NCBI GenBank assembly: GCA_921293015.1
Contig: OV121085.1
Span: 21,093,911 to 21,157,910 of the forward strand
Source: Phorcus lineatus
Taxonomy: Eukaryota > Mollusca > Gastropoda > Trochida > Trochidae
Direction of reading: 5' to 3'
DNA length: 64,000 nucleotides
Below, in pieces: positions 1-11,250 of the stretch; the first letter of the stretch is position 1; each line of letters starts with the position of its first letter. Made by a program: the position numbers and the translations under genes. The notes under the pieces were generated by a model. That model was not told the DNA's origin and ran no database searches. It saw only the letters and a list, made by a program, of their open reading frames with translations.

Positions 1-1860
1 CTAACCTCTTTCCTTCTCCAGATGTTCCCTTCACACTGCAGGTATAGCAGACAAACACACATAGGCTTACCCAAGTGCCCATTGGTAATGAATCAACAAA
101 CAATGATTCAAGTTACCAACTATTACCTTAATCAACGAATGTTGATATGTTTGATATCAGAAGACACGAGGTTGAAATTATTTTATATAACATACAAAAG
201 TATTTATCGTTACGTTTATATTGACAATGTACCTGTCTGAACAAGTTCGACATTCAGCACATCCAATGCGGTGATGTCATAGCACTGACCCGTCATCGTG
301 GTTATGATGTCATTACACTGTAGTGTGGTGTTAAAGCTTAATAATATGTGCATGTAAGAACAAGTGATAATTCCAAAATCCACATTGTTTAAACGATACG
401 TCTATGGAGTTATTGGTTGATCTGTTCAAAACGACATCTCCAGTGGAATAAAGCTTTTGATGATACATCCAAGTATTTATTTACTTGTAAGCAAAATACA
501 ATAAATTCTACGACAGAACCCTTTACTTCTCCGCCGCCAAATCTGGCTGTTGATAGGGGATCAGTTTATCAGGCAATGGGGGAGATTTGGTATATTTAAC
601 ATCGTGAGTGATAGGTAAATAAAGTCTAAGGTCTTCATATACAATATTTGTTGTGAGATAAGATAACCATTGATCTTACCTCAAGCAATGATTTCGGTTT
701 GAATTATATATGTTGTATTCCTTAATATCAGTTTTTTAAACACTTGTTGTGTGTGTGAATACAAAAAAGAACCCTGTAAATGACAGGTTTTTTGTGTCTT
801 AACAAAATCAACATGTTCTTTAGAATTTGCAGCTCTTCAAAATGCCAAGGCTGGATTAAATAAGATGACACTTATTACACCAAAAAGGTAATTCTTCTTA
901 CATCAAATAGAAAATTAAATGAGATCTATAAGATCATTTATATCATGCATTAGTATATATTGAAACTATGAATTATTGAATTCATGAACAAAAGGAAACA
1001 CAAGAACACAAGTGTAAAAGACACAACTATATAAAAGCAAATTGACATTTGACTTTTATTGAAATCCTTTTCTGTAGAAATATGTTGTTTTAATACATTT
1101 ATGGTCAAAATGTTAAAGTTTTCTTATAAGCACTTATGTAACTGACATCTAAATCATATGTGAAGCGATATATACTATATATAAAAGTTCAAACAACCAT
1201 ATACACGTCAAGATTTAGACCGTGACTCATCACTCCATTGGTGCTTCAAAATCACGTTCGTACATTGTCTAAATTCTCTCGCCTGTTCAACAATGAAACA
1301 ATAAACGCCTGGAATTTAGTAGGAATGTCCCTTGTTTTATCCAAGGTATAAATTAAGTACAGACATCTATACAAGAAGTTTTTTATGTAAATGACAAGAG
1401 ACAATATGTCATAACGCTCTCTCTGTACGTTAACTTTCTGTAATTCCCAAAAATATTATCATTTTTTAATTTTTTTGTTAGATTGTTCTGTTCTGTTTGT
1501 TCTAATTTCAAATATATCAACATACATTGATAAATGTTGCAAATGGTTGTGAGTGTTGATATATCGTATCAGATATCCGTAGACATGCTATCAACCATTC
1601 CAAATTATTCTTCATTACGTATCGATGAATAATTTGCATCTCTGATCGACGATAACACAGCATCATTATTGTGGCATGGCATCGTGACCGTATCTTACTT
1701 AAAACATGATGGCATTGCCGTGATGCATTTCTTCATAAATCGGATAAATATTGGAATTAAAGTTACAATCGTCTGCAAATATTCGTGAATAATTTCATTG
1801 AATATCTGTTTCGAAAAAGTTTTTGTGTTTGACGATATGCACACGCTTTTAACTTTATAT
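1..1860. other. Intergenic stretch, no supported gene
   Basis: AT-rich sequence with only short open frames. The first 21 bases end in a pyrimidine tract and CAG that resembles a splice acceptor, so an exon of a gene entering from the left is possible. The open frame after it (22-240) has no recognisable similarity and a GTATAG donor-like site follows only 20 bases in. I see no exon that I can support. Confidence 0.4.
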
Positions 1861-1870
1861 GTTAGTTAAA

Positions 1871-2244
1871 ATTTCTAGTTTCCCTTATTGCCATTGTTAT
1901 TTCTTACTGATGTCATTCACTAGCGATCGTTGATAATATATCACCGTTCCGTTCAACCTTTCCACTGTTGTCATAAACATTTTGCACTGGCATCAATCAC
2001 CAATGATAGTATGTAATGTATCTCCCTTCAGTTCAACCTTTCCACTCATGTCATACACATTTTGCACTGGCATCAATCACCGAAGATAGTCTGTTATATA
2101 TCTCCCTTCAGTTCAACCTTTCCACTCTTGTACCAATCATATTTGGTTGGCATCATTCACCACCGATAGTCTGTAATATATCACCATTCAGTTCAACTCT
2201 TCCCATCTTTCTGGTCGGTTTGACTCTCTCTGTATGAGTGTCCT
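1871..2244. repeat. 80-bp tandem repeat, four copies
   Basis: The landmark GATAGT/GATCGT recurs at 1925, 2005, 2085 and 2165, so the period is exactly 80 bp. Each unit contains a TTCAGTTCAACCTTTCCACT core and a TGGCATCAATCACC core. A weaker partial copy precedes the array from about 1871. The fourth copy overlaps the 3' end and stop codon of the minus-strand orphan gene at 2153-2896. Confidence 0.9.
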
Positions 2245-2896
2245 TCCCCACTAACTCATCTCCACCCTGTGGTATCACAGTGTTACTTGAGACAGATTGG
2301 ACTTCACCCCTTGCCTTACCGGAAACAGAACTCTCTTTAGGAACCTTTGGCGTATGTCCTAGAGGTTTCAACCGTAACTTGCCATCATCAGGTTTACCAT
2401 TACCCGCTAGAATCCGATGGTCCTGTTCTGCTACATGTAATATGGGAATTCGCTCTAAAGGTTTTCCAGAATCATGGGGTAACAAACCATGCTCACCAAA
2501 ATGTTTAAACTTTCTCTCATGATATTTCGCCTTTTCACGTGTAAATCCAACCTGGTGAAGATCCTTGTTCAGTGAGCCTCTTTGTAATTTAGCACGTTCC
2601 CCTTCAGGCGTCTGCGTTTCATGTTCCAGCTTCTGTCCTGCTATTGGAACCCTTCTGCTTTTCTTCAGGGCTGCCAGTTCGTCCCTGACTTCCAACTGCA
2701 GTAAGTTCATCTTCACCATAGAGCTGTGCTCCTGTTTGTCGAGGGAACCAAGTCTCTGATCTTTCTGTCCATCAGACCATTTTGTGAGTCGCTCTATTCT
2801 TCCTCCTTCGCACTTGCTCATCCATACCCCCTGGAGAAACTTCCCGCCGCCATTGCTAGAAGGTCCAGTTGATGGTCGAGGTCGTCTGGGATCCAT
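2153..2896 (-). CDS. Orphan single-exon protein, 247 aa
   Basis: A single open frame of 247 codons on the minus strand. The first ATG (2894-2896) is chosen because the longer frame begins at a TTG. The start reads MDPRRPRPSTG. I do not recognise the family. The protein is hydrophilic, rich in Lys, Arg, Glu and Gly, with no signal peptide or membrane segment visible. A leucine/glutamate-rich stretch near residues 65-80 (LLQLEVRDELAALKKSR) could form a short helix. The last residues (about MGRVELNGDILQTIGGE) lie inside the 80-bp tandem repeat, so the present C-terminus may have been set by repeat growth. No introns are evident. It could be a real lineage-specific gene or a chance frame; its length and charged composition favour a gene. 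Confidence 0.55.
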   Translation of the reverse strand: MDPRRPRPSTGPSSNGGGKFLQGVWMSKCEGGRIERLTKWSDGQKDQRLGSLDKQEHSSMVKMNLLQLEVRDELAALKKSRRVPIAGQKLEHETQTPEGERAKLQRGSLNKDLHQVGFTREKAKYHERKFKHFGEHGLLPHDSGKPLERIPILHVAEQDHRILAGNGKPDDGKLRLKPLGHTPKVPKESSVSGKARGEVQSVSSNTVIPQGGDELVGKDTHTERVKPTRKMGRVELNGDILQTIGGE

Positions 2897-3785
2897 TCTT
2901 CTTCTCAAAACTTAATGATAAATGTCCTGAGACCTGAATTGTTTTCTCCAACAACACAATTTTGGATGATAATGATGAAATTCACTCACAATAACTTAAG
3001 TTGGTAGTATGTTCAAACCGTTTCAATTTTCCTACCTTTGCCTTGAAAATGAGAAAAAATTGGGTATGGTCTGTCTTGGAACCAATTTAAACCCGTGTCC
3101 ACATCCTGAATATAAAAGCTGATGACGTCAAAGAGGATTGACTTTGAATTCCTTTAATCTTCTTACCACACGCGAGGAAATCCGGGAGGGTGTTTAAAAA
3201 CCCGTCTGAGACCATTCACGGAGTACCGAGTCAGACCGTTGAGCAGTCTTGTATTTTGACACTATATCCATTGTCTTTGATGAGTATTATTATGGCATAC
3301 CGAAAGGAAACCAAACTAGTCAGATGTCGATTAATGACGATAGTTTATCGGAACATTCATGACCATAAGAATCAAGACACGCCTACTTTGATTGCGATTG
3401 GTTCAAATTTCTCCAAACAAATACCATCAAATCTATCGTTTGAAACACACTCCAATAGCACATATCGCACATATATCCGATATCACATATACAAGTTGAG
3501 GTTCGTGACGTGTTAGGCCGATCAACATCAAAAGTTTTCCCTTTAAAGAGTCAATAATTTCTCCATAACATCTTCAACACAACTTTTAAAACACAATTTA
3601 GGAAATTCCTTTTGAACCCTTACAGATGTTCCATACTCGTGTCTATAACACAAACATTTTAAAACACATCTCTAATATAGAAAATACTTTTGATAAACAT
3701 TGAAGTGAAAGCGGTGGTCTCGTGTTACTAAAACAGCGCTGCGACCTCTTCAGATGACATGTAAATCCGAAAAGGGTCTCTCTTA
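2897..3785. other. Upstream region of the 247-aa orphan, no gene
   Basis: This region holds the presumed 5' flank of the minus-strand orphan gene. A short open frame at 3190-3516 on the plus strand has no recognisable content and looks like chance. No clear TATA box or other promoter signal could be fixed. Confidence 0.35.
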
Positions 3786-4010
3786 AATTTGAAAGTACCC
3801 TGGAGTAAACAGCCGTGTGGGGTCGGGTCATGACAACAACGAAGTGTCTTCCCAACACGAGATAGGGCGAGTTGAGTTCGGATCGCTTTCTCTGACACTC
3901 CGGGGATCGAACCCAGTAAGCTGGATTAAGCAAACGATCACTGTTTGATAGGTTTGAAATAAATGCCTTCCTATCACACAAGATCCAAACTGCAGGCCTG
4001 GATAAGTCAC
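3786..4010 (-). repeat. tRNA-derived SINE remnant
   Basis: Read on the minus strand, GGGTTCGATCCCCGG at 3899-3913 is a perfect pol III B-box context. It is followed by a body containing TTGGGAAGACACTTCG and a CATGACCCGACCCC segment, both typical of metazoan tRNA-SINE bodies. The A-box region is not clear, so the 5' part is degenerate. Short open frames here are by-products of the repeat. Confidence 0.6.
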
Positions 4011-5775
4011 GTCAAGGACAATCGATATTTTATCATATTGCTACCGATGGTTGACAATATGGACAAGTATGTATCGGATAGTATAGTAGTGTGTTTATTG
4101 TGGTATGTTTGGGTTAGGTTCGTTGTCATGTAAGGTATAAGACGTTTATTGGTTTTCTCTAGTGTGTGATACAAGTGTGTATTAAGTACATGCTCTTGTA
4201 CTACAGTAAGTTCACTTTAAAATGTAATTTCGATATTCAAATTTTCGTCTCATTTACATCTAATTAGAATCTACTAAGCACAGTATCGATTTTATTTTGA
4301 CATGATAATAAGCATTTAAAAACGAATCTATCTACATGTTATTTGACCAATGACAACTTTGTTTCTTGGTATTTTTCCCCATCGTAAACACACACTCATA
4401 AGTTGTATTTTAACGATATTAAAACCCCGGGGCTTAACCATTTTACCGTAGATTGAAAAACAAATCCCAAAGGGGGTTGGTGTCCAAACCACCCTCCCTA
4501 AATGGGCTGTTCTCATTCCGCCGTCCACTCACACTCTATACTGTCAGTAGCGCACACCTCATGCGGCCGCTAGGGGAATAGCGTTCGAGGCTTAACAATT
4601 TAATAATAAGGTACATTTGCACACAATCAAGAACTTTATGAGAAGCTTTCTTTTACTACGAATAAATTAGTCATTGTCGCTTTGAAAAGTATTTTACTGG
4701 AAGTGTATTCTATTGTAAATTGAAAACATATCTTAAACTTAGAATATCTCAGCAAATCATCAAGGTAGACAACTCGTGCGCTTAGGAATCTTTCTTTGAA
4801 GTAACAATATACACGAGTCTATGTCAAAACTTCCAGTTCATTTGCAACATTCTTTTAAGATGTAATTTATTGTCCTTTATGGTATAACGCCTACTCATTA
4901 TGTGCTTAAGGAAAGAAACCGGCCCCTTGAGAAAGACCATTGTTATTGCCATTCTTTACGGGACATTGGCAATCGCAATCTGCCTAGCAATGTCCCATTG
5001 AACTAGTTCATTAAATCACCTCCACTGAGAAATGTGTCGCGAATTGTTCAGAATGAAAATACATTCCATTGTGGCACTCCTTACACAACAGTGTGTCAGG
5101 GCTGTCGAGAAGAAATCAAATATTGTTCATGATGTTAATGATTTCGGATCAATCTGTTGTAATGAACGAGGATTGAAAAACAATGAAATGGCGTGGATTT
5201 TTAATATTGACAATAACTTTAGCTTGTTGCTACTTGTTTTACGGTATGCATAACATCTAAATCTTGACCTTTGAGAACTGAAATACGCTCAATAATGATA
5301 ATGATTGTTACACTATATATATATGCTATACTCCAATTCAGTATGTAAAGAGGCCAAAATAGATGTGCATTAAATAGAAAAGTTTATTATCAGTTTCAGG
5401 AATAATTTGCATATGGGCAAATGTGCATATATCTATTTCAATTGGAGTAGAGCCGGTGATAAAGTCATATTTACACTCGAAAATGTTCCAATGACTTTTA
5501 CGAATTACTTCCAATTCTGGTTGGAACCCTTGCTTAAGTTATTTTCTCCCTCGATTCGATAAGTCATTTGATACAAGTCCTCCGTCAATAATCAGGGTAT
5601 GTTTTGTCTGTGTAGAAATAACGGTCGAACGCTTGCTAATAGACATGTCTGCGATCAAATCGCAATATATATTGCATTCAACAAAACTGTATCTTGCGAT
5701 ATGGTAGCGTTCAACGGCCAGACGTGACCTGTGACGTGCTTGAAGTGAAATTGTGGTAGGCTAGCCAGAATACAT
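4011..5775. other. Intergenic stretch, no supported gene
   Basis: No exon-like frame, RNA gene or clear repeat was seen. Short frames at 4328-4528 (minus) and 5032-5253 (plus) show no recognisable content. Confidence 0.35.
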
Positions 5776-6070
5776 GTAAATACAGGGATCACTTTTATTA
5801 CCTATTTTTCACCAGGAATCTCTACCATTACAATAACGCTAGGCCCTCACACATCAAGACACGCTTTTTCATAACGCTAACTTTGCTTCGCCGTGGCCAG
5901 CATGTATTCCAGACATGAATCCTATAGAGCATTACATTTATCGACAAACTTAAGACTACCAGCGCCACCTGTAACCACTCAGTAACTAAAACAATGTCTG
6001 CTTCAATAATGGCAAAAGATCATCGCGTCAAACGTCAACCGCCATCTTACGGTGCCAATGCGTGACTGTG
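5776..6070 (+). mobile_element. Decayed Tc1/mariner transposase fragment
   Basis: Two frames carry the conserved C-terminal half of a Tc1-like DDE transposase. From 5781 the frame reads YRDHFYYLFF and then NNARPSH, matching the family's YRD...DNARPH region. From 5882, in another frame, it reads WPACIPDMNPIEH, matching WPxxSPDLNPIEH, which precedes the last catalytic residue. The frame shift between them and the stop soon after (5951-5953) show it is dead. The N-terminal half and terminal inverted repeats were not found, so it is a fragment. Confidence 0.8.
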
Positions 6071-7028
6071 TTTAAGTGTTTACAGACCACATTAGATATC
6101 ATATTCTCTATAATCTAACAATTAATGACATTTTGCAAGAACTGCAGACTTGTTGGTTTGTGCGAAACTACAGATTATGATATATCATGTATTTCAGTGT
6201 GATATATGCTGCGGAGCAGAATACTCTATTGATCTTGAACACGTTTTCTTCTGCACATGTTTTTCTCTTTTCCAGGGAAAGTCAAACACACTGTGTGTTT
6301 TACTTTGACATCAGTTTCGGTTATCCTTAGATAATGTTCATGTATTACTCCGTCGTACCATGTGAAGTATAACTAAAAGTTGGACCAGGATAAGGTTCTT
6401 AATTGTTGTAAGTCTTGACTAACTTATTAAGACAACGATCTGTTTATGATATAGTTGATTATATGAATCTGTAACCAGCCCTAAACATGATTATTACACA
6501 CCATTTAGTATAAAGTATTTATTCTAAGATATATGTGGTTACCAGATAACAATTATTTGTCTGGTTGTTGACCTGGTATTTGTTTCCATTTCATCAAGAA
6601 CAAACAGGTGAAAACACAATAAAGAAAAGATTTCGTTTAATAAATAACATAATAAAATAAAAAACATAAATAACACATCTGGTCACACTTAAAATAAGAG
6701 AAGTGTTTATGTAGATGATACTATTGAATATATCCAAATATATCATTGTGCAAGAAGCAGACAGAAAATTTATGCAATTTTATTACAAGGTAAACATTTC
6801 CAAAGCAGATGTCAATTTCATATAGAAATTCTATAATAGTGAAACTATTAGAAAGATCATTACAATGAGAGCAGGTACCGAGAGGGTTATGATTAAAAGT
6901 ATATCATATATGTACAATGAATACATTGAATGAATAATGAATTTGATGATCTGCTGTATATAAATGGGATCAAACATTAAAATATAAGAGCATATACATA
7001 TAAAGCGAGGCATGAATCATGAAATTAT
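6071..7028. other. Intergenic stretch, no supported gene
   Basis: Very AT-rich sequence with no exon or RNA gene seen. A minus-strand frame at 6831-7013 is hydrophobic because of AT-rich composition and is not a convincing gene. Confidence 0.35.
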
Positions 7029-7594
7029 GAGAGTCAAGGATATATTCAATGAATGCTTGGAATGACATATGAACACATGAAAGTCAATGATATATATAGT
7101 GAATGCATGGAATGACATATGAACACATGAAAGTCAATTATAAAAACAGTGAATGCATGGAATGACATGAACACATGAAAGTCAATGATATATACAGTGA
7201 ATGCTTGGAATAACATTTAAACACATATGGAAGTCAATGATATGAAACTCAATGATATATACAGTGAATGTATGGAATGACATATGAACACAAGGAAGTC
7301 AATGATATATATAGTGAATGCATGGAATGACCTATTAACACATGAGAGTCAATTATATGTACAATGAATGCTTGGAATAACATATGAACACATGAAAGTC
7401 AATTATATGAAAGTCAATGATATATACAATGGATGAACGGAATGACATATGAACACATTTGAGTCAATGATATATACAATGGATGAACGGAATGACATAT
7501 GAACACATGAGAGTCAATGGTATATACAGTGAATGCATGGAATGACACATGAACACATGAGAGTCAATGATATATACAATGAATATATGAACAC
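7029..7594. repeat. Minisatellite, about 50-bp unit, about 11 copies
   Basis: The unit is close to GAATGCATGGAATGACATAT followed by GAACACATGAAAGTCAATGA and TATATACAGT. About eleven copies run head to tail with small length changes, and two copies carry an extra 15-17 bp AGTCAATGATATGAAA-type insertion. The array lies just beyond the 3' end of the minus-strand VSPLNR orphan gene, so it may fall in or next to that gene's 3' UTR. Confidence 0.9.
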
Positions 7595-7743
7595 AGGAGA
7601 GTATTTCAAGAATTGCTTCAGCAAGTCAGATCGAAAGTATCTTCGTCGACTCTGCCGATGTGACGTCTGCTCTCAGCAGTGTTGGAAGACTTCTGACCTT
7701 TTTTCCTCCATCTACGACGTCTGCTCACGTTGACGGTTTCAAC

Positions 7744-10700
7744 TTACTTTGCAGTTGTTGGAGAGGCGGTGTCCTTGACCTTGACCATTGACTGTAGACA
7801 GAGGTCAATAGCTTCAATCACGTCCGTTTCAGACGTCGAAGTGACAACATCCTTGCTTCCAGTGTCTTTTGGATATGTCTCAAGGCAAGCATCATCTGCA
7901 GAATCGGCATTAATCTTCTGCTTCTTGTGGCGGCCTATGAAAATCGGGTCGTTTCGTTTCCGCTTCCTTGGCAGAACAAGCTCAACGTCCTGCTCGGGGT
8001 CGACGACGATCACCTGAAAGGAGAAAACGTAAATGCCGCTCATAAATACATCCAAAACACGTCCTAAATCTTCAGCATTGCAAGATGGTAACTATGGACA
8101 CCTTAGCGCTAGAACCTTTATTAGTTTTTCTTTTATTAGTTTTTTGTATATTTTACTTAGTGGATCATTGGAGTTGATAAATTTTTGTATCATTTGTAGT
8201 GCGATTAAATATTTTAGATTCAAGTATTAACAATCGAGCCAGTGTATTATACCATTCTTGTGTTGCCAGCATCTCGTACAGCAGCAGCTGCTAGTTGTAT
8301 GTCAGAGGATGACTTCAAGGAAAGACGAGCCAATGACCTCACTAGGTGCACCTCCACTTTTCTCCTGTCCCGACCCCGACTTCTCCTGCCCCTCCTGGGG
8401 ACATAAGCCTGGAGTGGAGGGAGTAAATCCTCGAAATCACCAGCACTGGCGTACCCTTCATCGTCACTACAGTCGCTCTGAAACAAGTGCAAATATTTTG
8501 TTCAGAGAAAAAGCTTATGCATCCTACAGGAACCATCGGGAGGCAAAACCAACCAACAGCGAAGTGTTGATAACAGAATTGTTAAAAAGCTTACCCTATA
8601 GTGTGAGAAATCGCCTCTTTCTTCTTGCAAAACGGTGGTTATCGCCCTTTGTTTCTTCGACGAAAGGTCATGGAATGAGGCGGCGTTCACAGCAGCAGTC
8701 TTTCTTTCATGGGACACCTGCAATACACGAAGATGAAATGTCAAGTATGAGTCATAAAACGATAGAGCATACCTTCGTCGTTTAATATGTTCATTAAAGT
8801 TAAAAATGTTCTATACACTAAGCAACGGGACAAATCAGATGTACTTATAACTTATCAAAGAACATTGTATTGACTATGGTAGTAAGAGGGTTAGTATTAT
8901 TGTACGTTTGAAGAATACTTTCCTAAAACCTGTGTAAGTCTTTTTCTATAACCTTCTATGATTCGATAATTTTATACCTTATCTTACATTATTTGACTAG
9001 TTAACTACCTTGCCAGGTTTAGAGCGTTGGCGAGGGTGTTGAATTTGGGAGGTATCTTTTACAGGGCGGTTCAGAGGGGACACCTTGTTGAACTGCTGGC
9101 GGTTACCCGGAGAATAACGCCGATAGCGGTTCATGGTACTGTCTCGGGCGGCGGGTGGGTGGGGTTCATAGTCTCTATTATGAGTTGGGCGGTTTAAAGG
9201 GGACACACCACGCCCCGTTGAAAGAGTACTATTTCTGTCCATATATTGAGGTGAAGACCACTTCGTTTTAGAGCGAGGTGTGTCAGGATAACAGTTTGTA
9301 CTCTTTGAGTCTGCGCGGTTCAAAGGTGATACACCATGGCCCCCTGACTGACGTCTCCCCCTGTCCTTATGACGGGGAGCCCCAGCGTTAGGGCTGTGGT
9401 AGGGGTGGTGACGAGAGGCTGTGTCTAGACCCGGGGGAACACGCCCTGGGGGAGGAAGGGAGCAGGTGAGTGATAAATGAAATATGGATAGTTGTATGTA
9501 AGAAAACACATTTTCGAGGTTTTGGAAGAAGAAAGAATAAAGGAACATTGGAAAACATGGAGAGCAAATGATTCGATATATTTTTCACTAAAACCAAACG
9601 TTTTTTGCCACATATACTAACCTACAGTCTAAAGTAAAATATATACATTGGTCCTACAAGTAGCTTAGTTTTGGGGAAATAGGCCCTTTTCCTAACTATA
9701 ATGGTTTTAACGTTACCTTTTCTCTAAAATAAGTAGAAAAGAAGTCAAAAGATTTCAAAGTTATGAGTTCCAAATTTATTGTGTTTGAAAATTTGGATTC
9801 GATCTTTCCGAGAATATTACAGACCTGTGTCATATAAATTTGGACATTGGCGTTATTTCCATAAACGTACATGTTAATCTAGTGTAGCATAAATATATTT
9901 TCATGCATTTTTGTCGGATCCTGTTTGTTTTCCCATAGCATATCTAAGGTATGCCAATGATTTAATAAAATTATATATTTAGTTTAGAGAAAGTCAAAAT
10001 GGTGGTATAAGGGAAACGTAGCCACTTAACAAGTTTCTGGGCCGTTAAGTGGTTAAGGGTAACGTCGTTTGTTGACGTTACTTAGATATTAAGCGGATAA
10101 TTAAATAGAAATTACGTTGATCAAGCTGAGATGATTTCAATTCAACCTTCAGAGTTTTACAATAAATCCCAAAAGTATTTATTTCATCACGAAAAATGTT
10201 CATATTACACTAGATTAACATGTAAGTCTATTGAAATAACTTCACTGTCCGAATATAACTTGCAAGGGTCAGTTTGTAAGCAAATCCCGCATTGATCAGT
10301 GTTATAGGCCCAAGCGCTTTGACCATGTTAATTTTTAACTTTCAAACAACTCGACCGACACAGTCTTTGCTTATTCTTTCCCAATTAATAAAAAAACTCC
10401 AAATTGATTTTTTCAATTTTATTAATAATTATTTTGCGTTTGTATTATTCTAAATTAGGATATTTGGACCGTCATTTTAAATCATAGAAACCCGGCCATG
10501 TTTACCATAGATACGCCGCCATTTTATCCTTGGAAACTTCCCTAGATACACATAAAATCGGCCGCCATTTTGTTTGAATAAACAACAATCAATAATCTTT
10601 CAGCGGCGCGAAATTTTGAAATCTTAAGAGTTAAAGGGATTGATTTCAATAAAATATGCGACAAAAAGTATTAGTGTAATAAAAAAAATTAACAATCAAT

Positions 10701-11080
10701 ATATGCACTCGTAGTTAAAGCTCAAATAAAAGCGTTTTTGAAATAAATGAATACGATACATGGAATGGCTCGGAAGATGACAGTTTTCTTTTACAACTAA
10801 AAAATACCTAAATAACTTTTGGTAGTCATATCAAGGAACAACTATCGCGTAAATCAATTTTGAAAATTTAACACTTTAAGCAAAAGACAAACATGTAAGT
10901 TAGGATACAGTTTAGGCTAATGCAGCGTAAACGAATTGGCTTCGTGATGGCTTGCTACTTTTTTGTTTAACTTTGTAAAAGAAAACCCAATCAAATGTAT
11001 TCCTTTTCTCAAAAATTTGCGGCACAAAAGTATTTCTTAAGTTGGTAACACTTACTGTTATCCTTGTGGGTCTTCATCAT
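7744..11080 (-). CDS. Orphan basic nuclear-type protein with three VSPLNR repeats, 5 exons
   Basis: Model on the minus strand: exons 11080-11056, 9445-9009, 8717-8595, 8477-8253 and 8013-7744, giving 359 aa. All junctions are GT-AG and all phases agree (1,0,0,0). I do not recognise the family. The start is MMKTHKDN. VSPLNR occurs at residues 47-52, 89-94 and 130-135, with a related YSPGNR at 119-124; each holds a Ser-Pro that a proline-directed kinase could use. An acidic SDCSDDEG patch begins exon 4. PRKRKR at 285-290 and RHKKQK at 298-303 look like nuclear localisation signals. No membrane segment or signal peptide is visible, and most of the chain looks disordered. A CRE/TATA promoter precedes it, which suggests an inducible gene. 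A strong donor overlaps the stop codon, so a different C-terminus is possible. Exon joins are well supported by phase; function is unknown. Confidence 0.7.
9446..11055 (-). other. Intron 1 of the VSPLNR orphan gene
   Basis: A 1.6-kb intron with donor A|GTAAGTG and acceptor CCCCCAG. It holds two GCCGCCATTTT boxes (about 10511 and 10561) of YY1 type and two short inverted repeats. These are CCACTTAAC/GTTAAGTGG at 10022-10052 and AACGTC/GACGTT at 10061-10079, the latter including a near-CRE TGACGTTA. Confidence 0.5.
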
Positions 11081-11183
11081 GCCAAGTGGTGTCGATAAAT
11101 GGCGGTTTTCAATAGAATTGTTCCGGAGAGATTCGCCTTGATGTGTCTCTTCTGAGAATCAAACAGCGAAAACCGTTGAAAGT

Positions 11184-11250
11184 GTGACGTCTTTATATAG
11201 GGGACGTCACGTCGCTTAGCAACCGATCGAACGACGTCACGTAGCAACGT
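11184..11250 (-). promoter_or_regulatory. TATA box with three CRE-like sites
   Basis: On the minus strand a CTATATAAA box (11192-11200) lies about 110 bases upstream of the ATG at 11080. Three GTGACGTC/GACGTCAC octamers flank it: 11184-11191, 11203-11210 and 11233-11240. The two upstream ones are each preceded by GTTGCTA, so the module looks duplicated. GTGACGTC is the core of the CREB/ATF element TGACGTCA. This layout is known from cAMP- or stress-inducible promoters; activity here is inferred. Confidence 0.65.

Noticed and set aside
22-240. 72-codon frame at the left edge as a last exon
   Set aside because: The acceptor-like sequence before it is suggestive, but the residues have no recognisable content and the composition is that of AT-rich non-coding DNA.
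7700-7747. 27-base intron at the end of the VSPLNR gene
   Set aside because: The nearest acceptor would give an intron too short for animal splicing; the 81-base alternative is kept as a finding.
8258-8785. 175-aa plus-strand frame
   Set aside because: It is the antisense shadow of exons 3 and 4 of the minus-strand VSPLNR gene, whose splice phases fit perfectly.
10380-10700. Promoter or CpG island in intron 1 of the orphan gene
   Set aside because: GCCGCCATTTT boxes are present, but the region is AT-rich overall and no exon start follows.
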